DNA from: Epichloe hybrida
Taxonomy: Eukaryota; Ascomycota; Sordariomycetes; Hypocreales; Clavicipitaceae
NCBI GenBank assembly: GCA_019022495.1
Contig: JAFEKR010000001.1
Coordinates: 4,712,001 to 4,776,000, forward strand
DNA: 64,000 nucleotides
Direction of reading: 5' to 3'
A program made the position numbers and the translations under genes. The notes below the pieces were generated by a model. It made no database searches. It was not told the origin of the DNA and saw only the letters and a program-made list of their open reading frames with translations. Positions 1-13,197 of this stretch are shown piece after piece; positions within the stretch are counted from its first letter, which is position 1; every line of letters begins with the position of its first letter.

Positions 1-2141
1 CTGTGAATTTTCTTAAGGGTTAATAATATAATCTTAAGGTAATTAAGCTTGCTTTTATTAGGGTTTTTCTTAATTATATTCTTTAATATTATATTACTCT
101 ATTTATAGTAATAGAATTACTAGTTACTTTCTATCTTAAAGTATTAATAAATATAGGTAATTATCTCTTTATAGGAATAGTTATTCCTAAAGAGGTAATT
201 AAGGAAGTATTATTTAGTATTACCTATTAATATAATAAGGAAAGCCTTCTAATAATACATTTAAGGAAGGTTAATTTTATTACACTTATTTTTAAAGAGT
301 GTAATCTTTAGTATTAAGAAGTTATATAGCTTCCTACTATAGCAGTTACTATTCTTATATATCTTTGTAAGCTCTAAGATTTTCTTTATAATCTAATCTT
401 TAGTAGTGAATTACTATAAAGGCATATTTTGTTATAAATAATAGTCCCCTAGTTATTATTAATAATAATTATTAGGATAAAGCTATTAATTTAATAGTAA
501 TTATTATAGGGGCTTTTGTGAAGGTTTATGTAGTCTTTAGGGTTAGGGAAGGTGGATTTCTAGGGTAAGTTGTTAGGGCTATTAATATTAAGGCTCTAGG
601 GGTTCGGAAGATTATAGTCTCTCTTATAATCTCTCCTATAACTAAAGAGGTATTAAAGTTTAATAAAGCACTTCTTTAAGGAATACTAGGATTAAATATC
701 CTAGGCCTTGCTTAATAAGAACGCTATAATCTTATAAAGAATTATATAATTCTCTAATAACTTCCTTTATAGCCCTTTTAAAGGTATCTTTAGACTAGCC
801 TTTAAAGTCTTCTTAAAATAATTCCTATAGGTTATTATCTCTCTAACCTTAATGCTTACTAAGGTTAATAAATCTTACAATCTAGTTATTAAGCTTAAGC
901 TATATAGTAGTCTCTAAATCTAGCTTAATAAATTCTTTTTAATTACTAAAGAAGTTATAAGTAAGCTATTAAAGATATAAGGGTAACTTATACTCTTAGG
1001 GTCTTTTAAGGGTAATAATTAGAGCCTTACTATCACTAGTAGCCTTTACTCTTATAGAAGGTCTAGATTTGTTTACTATCTTTAACTATAAAAGGAATAT
1101 TATTAAGTTATTATGCTACTAATTAAGCTCCTATATTTGCCTATTGCTATTATAAGGGTTTTCTTTCGCACTTTAAGAGCGTTACTACTCTAATAAAATT
1201 AGAAGATTATGAAAATAGGAAAAACAGAAGAAAAAGCAGTAAAAGTAGTAATAAGAATAAATTAATAGGGGTAAATAAAGTAATAGAAGTACTAAAAGTA
1301 ACTAGAAAATAGTAAGAAAAGTAATAAAGGAATAATAGGAATTACTACTTCCTATTTTTTATAAAAAGGGGGAAGGAGGTAATCTCTCTCTTTCTTACTA
1401 ATAAGCATAGGGCAAATAGCACTAAGAGTAAAGGGGGCAAAAAATAAGTAATAGATGCTTATAAGGAGAGATTAAAGGTTTATTAGAAGGTAATATATTC
1501 AAGATAGGTATGTTAGCTAGCTTAGCTAAGTTTATTTAATATTAGGTTTGAAATAAATACCTCGTGGCAATAGATTTAGTTAGTTAGTTAGTTTTCTTAT
1601 GATAGATAATAAAATTAATAATTAATAATAATATCCTAGATAGATATAACAAAGTTATATCCCTTAGCCTAAGGGTTAATAAATTAATTCCTTAGAAGCC
1701 TAATAAGCTTATAACTAGGATTCTAGTCTCTTCCTTTAGCACACTTATATAGTTATACCTCTTTACCATAATAACCATTACAGTATAATAAGGGGTAGTA
1801 GTAGTAGTATTTATAGAAATATCTTTTCTTATAATACCTAGCTTATCTATAGTTATAAAGTTAACTACTAATTAGTGTTAGTTACACTAAGGTCCTGCGT
1901 AAGTATAAGGGTAATCCTATATAATTAAAGTTAATAATAGTTAATTAAATTAGCTAGGAAGGAAAGAGGGAGAAGAGAGGGAAAGTCTAGATACTAGGAA
2001 AGTAAGCGAAACCTATATATAAGGTAAAAGAGAGGGTGGTGAATTAATGTAGCTAATTACATTATATGTATCACGCTAGACCCACAATTCGGTCTAGTCT
2101 TTGGCCACGATTGAACTGATGAAGATCCGAAGGAATTAACA
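1..2141 (-). mobile_element. Copia B-related element, right part only, cut by window start
   Basis: This is the upstream end, in coding orientation, of a minus-strand copia element. The interior next to its LTR (about 1,830-1,875) matches the equivalent interior of the copia at 35,075-43,561 ('cctagcttatctat' then 'actaattag'), and the gag-like region around 90-300 resembles about 41,950-42,100 of that element. The frame is full of stops and nearly all CA and TG dinucleotides are lost, so it is RIP-inactivated. The integrase and RT parts would lie left of the window. The family link rests on visual similarity only. Confidence 0.65.
1876..2141 (-). repeat. LTR (266 bp) of the left-edge copia
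   Basis: It begins TGTTAGTTACACTAAGG and ends GAATTAACA, so it has the TG...CA ends and a short TGTTA/TAACA inverted repeat. The start is shared with the LTR at 43,332. The last 60 bp or so are almost free of RIP changes, while the inner part is strongly mutated. GTTAA at 2,142-2,146 would be the target-site copy; its partner is outside the window. Confidence 0.7.
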
Positions 2142-2149
2142 GTTAAAGT

Positions 2150-2760
2150 TAGTATAATAAGTATAATATATAAAATAAAAGTAAATCTTAGTATTACTTC
2201 TAAAAATAAGTTAAACTAAATATAATTAAGGATATTAGACTTATTATAGTTATTATAATAATAAATATAGTATATTAAATAAAAGTAGGTCTTATGTTAT
2301 TTTTATAAATAGGCTTAACTAATTGTAATTAAGGTTCTTAAAGTGATTATAGTTATTATCTTAGATATAATATATTAAATAAAAGTGGGTCCTAGTATTA
2401 TGTTTAAAAATAGGTTTAACTAATTATAATTAGCATTATTAGCGTTATTAGGGTTATTATAGTTATAATAGTAGTTATATATATAGAATAAAAGTGGGTC
2501 TTAATAGGATACCTAAAGATAGGTTTCACTAATTTTAATTAAGGTTATTTAAGTTATTATAGTTATAAAGTAAATTATTATATATATAAAATAAAAGTGG
2601 GTCCCTAAATTCCCACTAAAAATAGATTTAACGAATTATAATTAGAGTTATTAAACTTACTTAAGTTATTCTAGTAATTATAGTATATTATTTTAAAGTG
2701 GGTCCTAGTATTTTTACTAGAAATAAGTTAAACTTATTTTTCATTGCTTAATGTAGCTAT
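2150..2760 (+). repeat. About 100-bp tandem repeat with AAAAGTGGGTC motif
   Basis: About five degenerate units of roughly 100-105 bp. Each carries AAAAGTGGGTC (one copy reads AAAAGTAGGTC) followed by a stretch resembling TTTAACTAATTATAATTA. Motif positions are near 2,286, 2,381, 2,491, 2,593 and 2,694. The same module occurs inside the other MITEs at 32,160-32,640, 38,363-38,870 and 58,280-58,600, on either strand. Confidence 0.7.
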
Positions 2761-2895
2761 ATAACTATATTTAAATGAAACTATTAGTTATATATTAATA
2801 CTTTATAAATATTAGTATATTATATTCTTTCTTTATATATTATAGTAATAAGAAATATAAAATTACTACATATAATTTACTAAACCTTAGATATT

Positions 2896-3162
2896 TGTTA
2901 TAACTATGGTAGGAGAGATATAAACGGAGTAAAGGCTAAGGTTCTTAGTTATAGCTAGAGAGCTACTACTTAGGGGTAAGTGCATAAAGGTCTTAAACTC
3001 TAACCTTTTACATCTCTTATAGGCAGTCCTTATCTAAATACCTTACTATATATATATAGCTATCTAGTAGCTACTTAGTTATCTGCGTAGGCTAAGGCTT
3101 ATCTTAGGGCTTTATTATATAACTGTCTTATCCGCAACTCCCTAGCCTCCGTGCTCCTAACA
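2896..3162 (-). repeat. Solo LTR (267 bp) of the gypsy C family
   Basis: It starts TGTTATAACTATGG and ends GTGCTCCTAACA. The flanks ATATT (2,891-2,895) and GTATT (3,163-3,167) fit a 5-bp target duplication with one RIP-type G-to-A change. Its length equals that of the LTR at 52,220-52,486, and its last 215 bp match the length of the broken LTR at 19,472-19,686. There is no interior beside it, so it arose by LTR-LTR recombination. Minus orientation is assigned from the coding strand of the gypsy at 19,472-52,486. Confidence 0.8.
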
Positions 3163-3618
3163 GTATTTTAACGCTAAAAGTAATATTAAATTAGTTTTAA
3201 TAGTAAATAAATAGTTTTAGCTATTTAAAAGCTTTTATTATATTACTAATAGTATTTAGGAACTAAATATATGTTTTACTAACTTCTAGTAAATATTTTA
3301 AAATTATTAATTAAAATTATTATATTAGTTTAGGGTATTTTTTATTTAAAATAATAATAATAATTGACAAAAAAATAAAATAATTAATAGTAAAAGTAAA
3401 TAATATAATAAGAAGGATTTTCTTTAAGTTATATTAGTAAAATAAAGTATTTACTATAATAGTATTATTATAAAGTTATAATATTATATATAACCCTAGT
3501 TATAGTAAAATCTTTAAAAAGGTTAGATATTAAAACTTAAATAACTAATTAAGAAAAATAGTAAATAAAGAAAGTCTTATATTAATATTAATAAGAGAAT
3601 ATCTAAGAAAAATATAGC

Positions 3619-3927
3619 TGTTGGAACAAAGGTGATATCAATCGCGCGTCGCAGCCGCAATTACCTAGCAAAAGCTCGGGCCGCGCGCGGACCCCACACG
3701 TGACCTATAACCTAGCACGTTAATTAGCTAGGAAATATGGGGACACAAACGCGCAACCCCTTTTCCCTTTATCTATTATAACTTCTAGCTTTTTACCTCT
3801 CTTTTTCTATAACTTAATTAATTATAATAATAGATAACATAGCCTAGAATAGATAATTAATAATAATACTATTCTTTAGGCTTATAACTATATTACATAT
3901 TAAATTTAATACCCTGTGAATCTAACA
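3619..3927 (+). repeat. Copia A1 5' LTR (309 bp)
   Basis: It starts TGTTGGAACAAAGG and ends GAATCTAACA. The first 130 bp or so keep GCGCGTCGCAGCCGC and CGCGCGCGGACC nearly unmutated, while the inner half shows dense C-to-T and G-to-A change relative to the 3' LTR. Confidence 0.92.
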
Positions 3928-4399
3928 CTAATTAGTAGTTACCTTCATAGATAACCACGTAGTCTTTAAACACCGTAGATTAGTAAGGTTAATTAGAAGA
4001 GGTAGCTTATCTAACGACAACTCGCCCTATGAAATAGGAGGGCTATGTTTAACAATAAGTTATGCTAATAGAAAGGTATAATATAGCTCTCTTCTTACTT
4101 TAGTATTAATATCTATATCTATATAGACTCTGAAATAATAAAGAAAGGTTTAATGCTAGTAGCTAAGCTATCCCCTTGTCTTTCTTTGTTATATGTTCTA
4201 TTATGTATTTAAAGTTAACTGCCTTGCCTCGCGATCCTTTATATCCGAAAAACGTTATATAATTACAGTTATACCCCTTATCTTCTTACATTAAAAGATT
4301 TGCCTCCCTTAATTAATTAGAATATTGGATGTAGCTAGACTATCTAGGACCTCTAGTTAATTTAGAGTTCCTAGTGAGACTAATAGCTATAATAATACT

Positions 4400-7300
4400 A
4401 TGGAAGGTGTTAAAATAGGAGATAATAATAAATACCTTAATAAAGGAAAAACCCCTGCTTATACTAACCTATACCCCTATATCTTTGTAAGGCTTTAATG
4501 ATATATTATAGAAGAACTACTCTAATAAATAGGAAGTTCTAAGCATAAAGAGATAATAATACCTAAGGAAATTAGTCTTTATATTCTTATAAAGACTAAA
4601 TAATATAAGGAGCGAGGGTTATTTAGAAGAACACTGTTCTCTAAATTTAGTAATAACTTCTATAAATAGTTAAGGGATAAGTTTACGGAAGGAAGAGACC
4701 TTTTATAGAATGGACTTCAAGACTATCTTCTTTATAATAGAGTGTATATAACTATTAGAAGAGGCACTAAGATAGTAAATAACCTTAAAGAAGTAGTAAA
4801 CTAAGAAGAATTCAGATTTTGGACTCTTAAAGAAATTAAAGAGGCTAGGAAGAAGTATATAGGCTTCTAAAAGAACTTATAGAACGAAGAGTTCTTCTAT
4901 AATTTACTAGATAATGGTAATGTTAGGACTAGGTAACCTACCCTATTACCCTGTTTGTTAGTATAATTACTATTAAAAGGATTAATAAGCCGGACTCCCC
5001 TAGAAAGACTAAGTTAATCCCCTCTAGGAAGGCCTAGCTAATCTCCCCTAGGAAGGTTAATTAATCTAGAGTTAAGACCACCTAAGGATACTATTTACGA
5101 GCATCTGCGGGTAACTCCCCTACCTATACCTTTACTAAAGGCAAGTTAGTAGTATTACCCTAGTAACACTACTAATAATACCCCTAAGCAGGAGAGTTAC
5201 TAATAAAGGTAACCTATACTATCGAGGGCTAGTAGTGCCCCTGTTAGTATAGCTTAAAAAGCTATAATTCCTCCTTCCTAATATAAGGAAGAGGAGGATT
5301 AGAGGGAATAATAAGCCCTAAGGGTGCTGCCTATAAAGCTGCCCTTTTACTTCCTAAAGACCTTACCACCCCTTTTACAAATATAAAGGGAAATACCTAG
5401 AGGACCCCTATAGACCTAGAGACCTTTGCTAAAGTAAATTATTAACCTATCTAAGGTATACCCTAAAGAATAACTCTATAGCACTAATAACTATAATGTC
5501 CTTAAATTAAAGCTTTAAATATTCCGCAGAAAGTGTAAGTTACTTAATATCTAGCTTAAATAAGCTAGTTATGCTTTTAAGGTTATGCTTAAAGGTAAAG
5601 CACTATAATACTATATAGACTACCTCTCTAAACCTAGACAACTATAAGATCTCCCTATGCTTATTAGCTATATAAGAGAATAATTTAAAACCAAGGATAT
5701 ATAGTAAAGATATCTGCTAGAGTGGAATAATACTTCCCTATAAGGAATGGCAAATAATGACCTAAGTAAGTTAATAATTAAATGCTTTAATAAACTTATA
5801 GAAAGACTAGCTATCTTATAATAAGTAGTGCCTAAAGTAGGCTAAACTAAAAGGGCACTCTGGAATTAACTTATTAGAGCTTATTATAGTATTCTAGAGT
5901 GTAGAGAAGTAATTATAAATCTGCTAGATAGACTATAAGAGTTCTATAAATGGATTAGAATAACCCTTTATTTTATTAAGGAAGAAAAGAAGAACTATTA
6001 ATAGTTCCTAACTAAAGCTATAACCCTAGAGCAATTCTAGACTAACTAAAGATATAATAGGAATAGAAAAGAGACCTAATACCCCTTAAAACTATAAGGA
6101 AAAGGAGGTACTCCTTATATAAAGAAGTGCTATATATGTGGTAAGGAAGGATGCTAGTTATTTAAGCACCCTAAAGAGAACTATAAGAAGGCGTTTTAAC
6201 GCTTTAAGAACCACTACCTTACGGATCTGACTAATAATTTATATTATTTATTCCTTACTTGGTATAAGGGAGAACACAAGTCCTAACCCCCTATTGATAA
6301 TAAAATCGCTTAGTATATAAAGAGTATTGGATTTAATAATGGCCCTGATGATACAGATAGGCTAGTACTTATGAGCTTCTTTACTTATAGAACCTAGATT
6401 AATAGCGAAAGAATGGTTTAATTCCTAATAAGGTAAGTAGCTTATTATAGTCTAAGTAAAGAAGACCCCTTTTAGCAGGAACTTGTAAATAAAGCCCTAG
6501 TAACTTTTATGTTAGAAGATTGCTATTCCTGTGTGATATTCTAAGGGATTATGCCTGATATAGGAGCCGTAAAGTTCTCTATAGTAAGGCACCCTTAATT
6601 TCTTGCTTTGTAACGTTAGATACCTATATTGTAGCTTGATAAATTAATAGAGAAAAAGGTATTAGTTAGATTTAGCGTGGGAGACCTGATTATCGCGCTT
6701 AGATTAGCTAATGTGCCTACTCCCTTTAGAAATATTCTCTTTTAGGTTGTCCTTATAAACACTCTATTCCTCTTGTCCCTTAATGATATAGACTGTCTAA
6801 AGATTAACTTTAATATCTCTAAGAACACGCTATAATAAGGAAATATTAAAGTCCCTATTATACGCAAATAGGGCTACGCCTAGATGCTTCTTATATAGAA
6901 AGAAGAAGTAGTTGCTTAGAGCTACCTTATAGAGGGCGAGCTATAGTAATTATATTACTGCTTTAGGCATCTATTAATCTAATGTTTACATAAGGTTCTT
7001 TATAGATTAGGGTATAATGTTAACATTAAAGCTATTAGGGAGCTTATAAGAATTTACTACTAATGCTAAATACATATAGATAGCCCTAATTGCTTTAAGT
7101 TTACCCTTAAGGATAAGTGTAGCTTTAATTATAAAGTAATAGTAAATATTTTCTACCTAGATAGTAACCGCCCTATACTTTATACTATAAATATAGCTAT
7201 AGCGTTTAATATAGCAAAATTCCTTAATGATATCTCTGTGAAAACGACCTAGGAAGCCCTCTAAATATACTAGATTAATACTTACCTAGGCTCCCTAGAC

Positions 7301-9685
7301 TTTATTATTATAAATGCTAGAACGAACTTCCATGGCAATGAATTTAGATAATTTATAGCTTTAATATTAATTTTAATTAAAGAAGTCCTTGTTAAGGTAT
7401 ACTATAGCATAGGGAAGGTTAAAAGGTATTATAGGCCGCTCTGAAGAGCCTATAATATAATTAGACGCGAATGCCCTATAATACTAGAACCTGTTGCCCT
7501 TTAAATAGTAATTAAGGCCCTAAATAATACCATAGGCCCTAATAGTCTTATTCTAACCCTCCTTATCTTTAGAGCTTACTTATGTATAATAAGTAAGTCC
7601 CTGCTATTACCTAATATTATATAGCGTGTGATTATAGTATAGAAGGCTACTAAAGAGATTAAGAGACTTTATGTTATCCAGAAGGTTAATAAGGCCCTTA
7701 CTAAACATAATAGCCTAGATACCTTAAAGACCCTTAGCCTGCCACTTAGATTAAAGGTTAAGGTCTAGTAAGAAGGTAAGGGATAGGTAAGTCTATATAA
7801 GCTACTAGTGATTACTAGAGAGAGCTATACACTTAATATACCTAGAGGCCTAAAGACCTTTAGGTTAATATCTATTAAGCCTTACTATAATAATCCTAGT
7901 ATAAAGAAGATAGCAAAGCCTAGTAAAGAGAAAGGAGAAAAAGGGTGAGAGGCTTATAATAAAAATATAGTACTACTAATACTACTAAAGCGAGGACACA
8001 GAAGGCTACGGAAGAACCCTCCTATGATACCTTAAGGTGCTAATACCTTCCTATTAGCGAAAGAATATAGTAACCTAGCTCTTATAATTAAGCTATGTAA
8101 GGAAGGAATTATTAAGACCCCTAGCGAACCTTTTAAGCTATTAATAAAAGCGGAAATTAACGCTCTAATTAAGTAAGGTATATTTGAATTTATTATATTT
8201 AATAAGGAAGAATATAGTGGAATTCAAATCTTTAATTCCTGGATTATTAATAAGATTAAGGGTAAGACAACGGAACCCTACGAAAAGTTATGCCTTGTGA
8301 TCTAAGGGTATGAGAATAAAGGGAAATAGGCTATTCTCACACAGGCCCTAACGATTTAACGCGCGAGCTAACGTCTTATCCTTGCAATAGCCCTGTCTGT
8401 AAGATTAAGGAAATTCCTTATCTAGCTAAGGGATATTTATTAGGCTTATATACAGGCCTATATATTGCTAGAGCAGCTAATCCTAGCGCGCTTGCTAATT
8501 TAGATATGGCATCTCTACCCGCCTAGTATAATCTTAAGGGTTATAAAACCCCTTTATAGGCTTATAGAGGTAGGAACACACTAGTAGGTTATGTATTATA
8601 AGCATTATAGAGAGAACCTCTAGATAGAAACCTCTATATACAATCCCTACCTGCTTATAACTATAAAGGAAAGCCCTAACTTTACCTGCGTTAGAATATA
8701 AACTAATAATATAATTAGCCTCTTAGACAAGAAGTTCTCTAAGAAGGAAGAGACCTAGCTTGCTATAGTAAGCTTTAACATAAAGCTAAAGCAATTCCTA
8801 ACTTAGGACTACCCTCTTATGTTTAATAGTAGTATTATCTTGCTAGAGAATAATACTATTAAGATCTAGTAAAAAGGGTAAAGTAATAAGTTAGAGGTAG
8901 TTCTAATAACTAACTTAAAGCGTAAATACATTAAGCAGAGGGCCTGAGGCGCTTACATTACCTTAATCTGCTAACTAGAGGCTTGCTTTAACCTATTTAT
9001 TACTATATAACACTAGGAGCTAACCCTAGAGGATATGAAAGCCCTTAATTGCTACCTAAAGTGGTAGATAGATTACCTAGAGAGAGGTCTAATATTTATT
9101 CTAATTAACCTTAAGAAGGCGAAGCTCTTTGCCTTTATAGATAGATCCTTTACTAATAACTAGGACCTATCCTTATAACTAGGATATGTACTTATCCTAG
9201 CGAATAAAGACTATACTAATAGTAAGTTTATAATTAAAGGTAATATTATATACTTTAGCTTAATAAAGAGTAAGAGAGTTATATAAAGCATGCTTGCCTT
9301 AGAAGTCTATAGCATAGTAGCTAGTGTTAATATAGCTCACGTAATTATAACCACCTTAAACTTAGTTACTAACTAACTAAAGCTCCTAAAGATTCTAGTT
9401 ATTATATATATGAATTTATACTCCTTATATAAGTGCCTTATTAAGCTTAGTATAATAAAGGAGAAACGCCTAATAATTAATATTATAGCCCTTTAATAGT
9501 TATATAAATACTAAGAACTCTACGAGATCTAATGGATTAACAGAGAGAATAACCTAGCTAATGCCTTTATAAAGGTATTACCTAATAAGGCCCTTAAGAG
9601 CTTTATCTTAACTAACTAGATAACTATCTAGATAGAGGGATAGGTTACCTACGCGTAATATATACGTAGTAAGAGGAAAAGGTAA
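4400..9685 (+). pseudogene. Copia A1 Gag-Pol polyprotein, RIP-inactivated
   Basis: One frame of 5,286 nt (1,761 codons plus stop) runs from an ATG at 4,400 to TAA at 9,683-9,685 with no net frameshift. It is broken only by many TAG/TAA codons of the kind made from CAG, CAA and TGG. The domain order is Ty1/copia: Gag with a zinc knuckle near 6,128 (CYICGKEGC); a retropepsin-like protease near 6,557 (DIGAVKFS, with Asp-Thr-Gly altered); integrase with the pre-integrase HLHK near 6,990, YLDSN near 7,156, NARTNFHGNEFR near 7,310 and an SIGKVE-type catalytic Glu region near 7,420; reverse transcriptase about 8,150-8,900, where the fungal-copia QTDD reads QTNN; and RNase H to about 9,640. Asp-to-Asn at the RT active site alone would abolish activity. 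The product would make a virus-like particle and reverse-transcribe the element RNA. Confidence 0.9.
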
Positions 9686-10118
9686 TCCTCTAGGAGGGTA
9701 GCTATAGGGATAAGATAGTAATACACAGGGGATCTACGCCCCTGTAGTTAATATCCCTAGCGGCTATAACCACGCTAGCCTACTAGGCCCTCCTAGTGAA
9801 CTATAGAAATTAATAGTAGTGCGTAGGAGGATAAAGGTATTACTAAGGAGGAGGAAGATATTATATACGCGCTATGGTGTGGTATATGTGTTGTTTTAAG
9901 GAAAAGAAGGGATTTAGAAGGACTTACTTATCCTTATATAAGCTTATAAGCTAAACGAGATTGTTATTTCCTTTTTGTTAGTAACTATATGCCTAGATAG
10001 GCTATAAGTTCTTTTCCTTATATCCCCTGTTAACTACATTCTTAATCTGTCTTTTTCTTTTTTATTTCTGTAATTAATATTACGCGTTAATAATTATATT
10101 AAAAGAGAGAAGTTCTAG

Positions 10119-10427
10119 TGTTAAAACAAAGGTGATATTAATTACATATCGTAGCCGCAATTACCTAGCAAAAGCTCAGGCTACGCGCGGACCCTACACG
10201 TGACCTATAACCTGGCACGTTGATTGGCTAGGAAATGTGGGGATATAAACGCGTAACCCCTTTTCCCTTTATTTATTATAACTTCTAGCTTTTTACCTCT
10301 CTTTTCCTATAACTTAATCAATTATAACAACAGACAACGCAGCCTAGAATAGATAATTGATAACAATACTATTCTTTGGGCTCACGACTGTATTACACAT
10401 TGAATTCAATACCCTGTGAATCCAACA
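10119..10427 (+). repeat. Copia A1 3' LTR (309 bp)
   Basis: It starts TGTTAAAACAAAGG and ends CTGTGAATCCAACA. Here the outer (right) 120 bp is the clean part (CTCACGACTGTATTACAC kept), and the inner (left) part is mutated. This is the reverse of the pattern in the 5' LTR. Confidence 0.92.
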
Positions 10428-11236
10428 ATAGCCTTATTATATATAATATTTCTATTTTTAGTAACAATTACATGTAATTGTGTAGTTGTAGTTGTAATAA
10501 TTACAACTACAACTACAATTAATTACATGTACCTAGCAATTACAATTAATTAATTACAGCCTAGGAATAATTACACTACAATTACAAGCTACCCCCCAAA
10601 AACTACATTAATTACACTACATACAATTCTCTGATTATAATAATGATAAGAATAGTAATATAATTAAAAGTGGGTCTTAATATTATTATAGAAAATATAT
10701 TAAACTTATAGTAATTATAGTTATTATAGTTATTATATTTTAAATTAATTAAAAGTGGGCCTTGTTAATACTATTATAATCATTATTATTATTATAGCTT
10801 TTATTTTATATCTATTAATAAATAATTAAAAAAACGGAACCCTCTAACTATAGGGTAAGAAACTTAGGTTTTAAACCCTTAGCTTTTATTCAAATTAATT
10901 TGTTTTTCAAAATATAACCACTATACTACATCTAGGTAAGTGTGCTTATTTGTTCCTAATAGTAAAAGTAAGATAGTTTTTTAGCTATATAACTCTTTAT
11001 TTTAAACCTTTTAAATAAATCTAAAATTTAGTATAAAAGGTTTTAGGAAAGGAAAAATCTTTTTTTTCTTTTTTTATAATATAATATTAATATTAAGGTA
11101 AATTATAATAAACTTGTTTATTTCTTTATATTTTATACTATTATTATAAAGGTATTTAAAGTTCTAATATAACCTATAAATTCTTATATTAAAAGGTTTA
11201 ATGTTTTTTTTATTTTTTCTTATAATAGTATTTAAT

Positions 11237-11445
11237 AGCTTATAGTAGCTTATAGTAGCTTATAGTAGCTTATTGTAGCTTATAGTAACTTATAGTAACT
11301 TATAGTAACTTATAGTACCTTATCTTACCTTATCTTACCTTATCTTACCTTATCTTACCTTATCTTACCTTATCTTACCTTATCTTACCTTATCTTACCT
11401 TATCTTACCTTATCTTACCTTATCTTACCTTATTTTACCTTACCT
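11237..11445 (+). repeat. 10-bp minisatellite (CTTATAGTAG to CTTATCTTAC)
   Basis: About 21 units with a 10-bp period. The unit changes along the array from CTTATAGTAG through CTTATAGTAA to CTTATCTTAC, so the array grew by successive expansion of variant units. It is not CRISPR-like, having no spacers. Confidence 0.9.
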
Positions 11446-12030
11446 TATTTTACTATAGTTTATATATAACTTTAAATCTTATAAGTATTAAAGTTTAATT
11501 AAAAATAAATAAGTAATAGATTAATAAAATATTTCTAAGTTACTTTAATTAAGTATTTATTCTTTTACTCTTTTATTATCTAACTAATAATTATAGTCTA
11601 AATATAATATCTTATTTAAATCATTAAAATATTTCTATAAATATTTATAATTTATATAATAAATCTTTCTAAGAGCTTATTATTAAGCTAAATAAACACT
11701 TCTTAAATTTTAGCTATATATCTTTATAACTAAATATATAGATATCTTTTAATTTAAAGTCCTATTTAGGAGTTATTATAAGTTAAATAACTTTAGATTT
11801 TAAATTAGAATATAAGCTTCTTAGTATATATTTATATTATTATTATTTACTACCCTTTATAATACTAATATTATTACCTAGGATTTAAAAACTTAAAAAG
11901 CATATATACTAGATTATATATTAATGATATATTTACTAAGCTTATGGCTTTATATAATATATAATTACTATCTATTACAAGGTAAGTTATATTTATCTCT
12001 TTTATATATATTATTATTTTAATTTATAAG

Positions 12031-12135
12031 TTATCATAAGTTATTATAAGCTATTATAAGCTATTATAAGCTATTATAAGCTATTATAAGCTATTATAAG
12101 CTATCATAAGCTATTATAAGCTATTATAAGCTATT
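12031..12135 (+). repeat. 10-bp minisatellite (CTATTATAAG)n, about 10 units
   Basis: Near-perfect tandem units of CTATTATAAG with two CTATCATAAG-type variants. The same 10-mer, or its reverse complement, forms arrays in the MITEs at 24,330, 37,507 and 57,122. Confidence 0.92.
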
Positions 12136-12416
12136 CCTATTAAGTACATTAATAGTTTATTTATAGTTTATTTAATTTAACTACTTTAGTTTAAGGTTAT
12201 TTTAATTCAGAATAATAACAAATATTAAAAAGAAATAGTAAATAATATAATAACAAGGTTTTTCTTTAAGTTAAATTAGTAAAATAAAGTATTAACTATA
12301 ATAGTATTATTATAAAGTTATAATATTATATAGAACCCTAGTTATAGTAAAATCTTTAAAAAAGTTAGATATTAGAAATTAAGTAACTAATAAAGAAAAA
12401 TAGTAAATAAAGAAAG

Positions 12417-12724
12417 TGTTAGAACAAAGGTGATATTAATCGCGTGTCGCAGCCGCAATTACCTAGCAGAAGCTCAGGCCACGCGCGGACCCCACACGTA
12501 ACCTATAACCTAGCACGTTAATTAGCTAGGAAATGTAAGGACACAAACGCGCAACCCCTTTTCCCTTTATATATCATAACTTCTAGCTTTTTATCTCTCT
12601 TTTTAAAACAACTTAATTAATTATAATAACAGATAACGTAGCCTAGAATAGATAATTAATGATAATACTATTCTTTAGGCTTATAACTGTATTATATTAA
12701 ATTTAATACCCTATAAATCTAACA
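12417..12724 (+). repeat. Copia A2 5' LTR (308 bp)
   Basis: It starts TGTTAGAACAAAGG and ends CTATAAATCTAACA. The outer end keeps GTGTCGCAGCCGC; the inner end is strongly AT-shifted. Confidence 0.92.
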
Positions 12725-13197
12725 CTAATTAGTGGTTACCTTCACAGATAACTACGTAGTCTTTAAACACTATAGATTAGTAAGGTTAATTAGAAGAGGT
12801 AGCTTATCTAATAATAACTCGCCCTATAAAATAGGAGGGCTATATTTAATAATAAGTTATGCTAATAAAAAGGTATAATATAGCTCTCTTCTTACTTTAG
12901 TATTAATATCTATATCTATATAGACTCTAAGATAATAAAGAAAGGTTTAATACTAGTAGCTAAGCTATCCCCTTATCTTTCTTTGTTATATATTCTATTA
13001 CATATTTAAAGTTAACCGCCTTACCTTATGATCCTTTATATCTAAAAAACGTTATATAATTATAGTTATATCCCTTTTTCTCCTTATATTATAAGATTTG
13101 CCTCCCTTAATTAATTAGAATATTAGATATAGCTAGACTATCTAGGACCTTTAGTTAATTTAGAGTTCCTAGTAAGACTAATAGCTATAATAATACT

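Larger units (their letters stand above)
3619..10427 (+). mobile_element. Copia A1, full-length LTR retrotransposon (6,809 bp)
   Basis: Two 309-bp LTRs bound a Ty1/copia interior, and the perfect 5-bp target duplication ATAGC lies at 3,614-3,618 and 10,428-10,432. The leader at 3,928-4,399 begins CTAATTAGT, a candidate primer-binding site shared with the other copias. The Gag-Pol frame covers 4,400-9,685. The stretch 9,686-10,118 is non-coding and holds a purine tract (AAAAGAGAGAAG, 10,101-10,112) just before the 3' LTR. The uninterrupted target site is still visible in MITE B at 19,266-19,270. The element is inactivated by RIP, not by indels. Confidence 0.93.
2142..10633 (+). mobile_element. 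hAT-like MITE A, interrupted by a solo LTR and copia A1
   Basis: Non-autonomous DNA element in three visible pieces: 2,142-2,895, 3,163-3,618 and 10,433-10,633. The right end reads CAATTCTCTG, a variant of the CAATGCTCTG end of the MITEs at 24,330 and 57,122. The stretch 10,440-10,633 is a subterminal palindrome built from GTTGTA/TACAAC-type units. The left end is lost under the copia ending at 2,141 or lies outside the window, so the 8-bp duplication cannot be tested. No transposase coding is visible. Sequence at about 3,395-3,618 and 10,433-10,633 is repeated at 12,233-12,416 and 19,227-19,471 (MITE B). Confidence 0.55.

Noticed and set aside
11237..11445. Possible CRISPR array (also 12,031, 32,641, 37,701)
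   Set aside because: Contiguous 10-bp tandem units without spacers, in a fungal genome; these are minisatellites.
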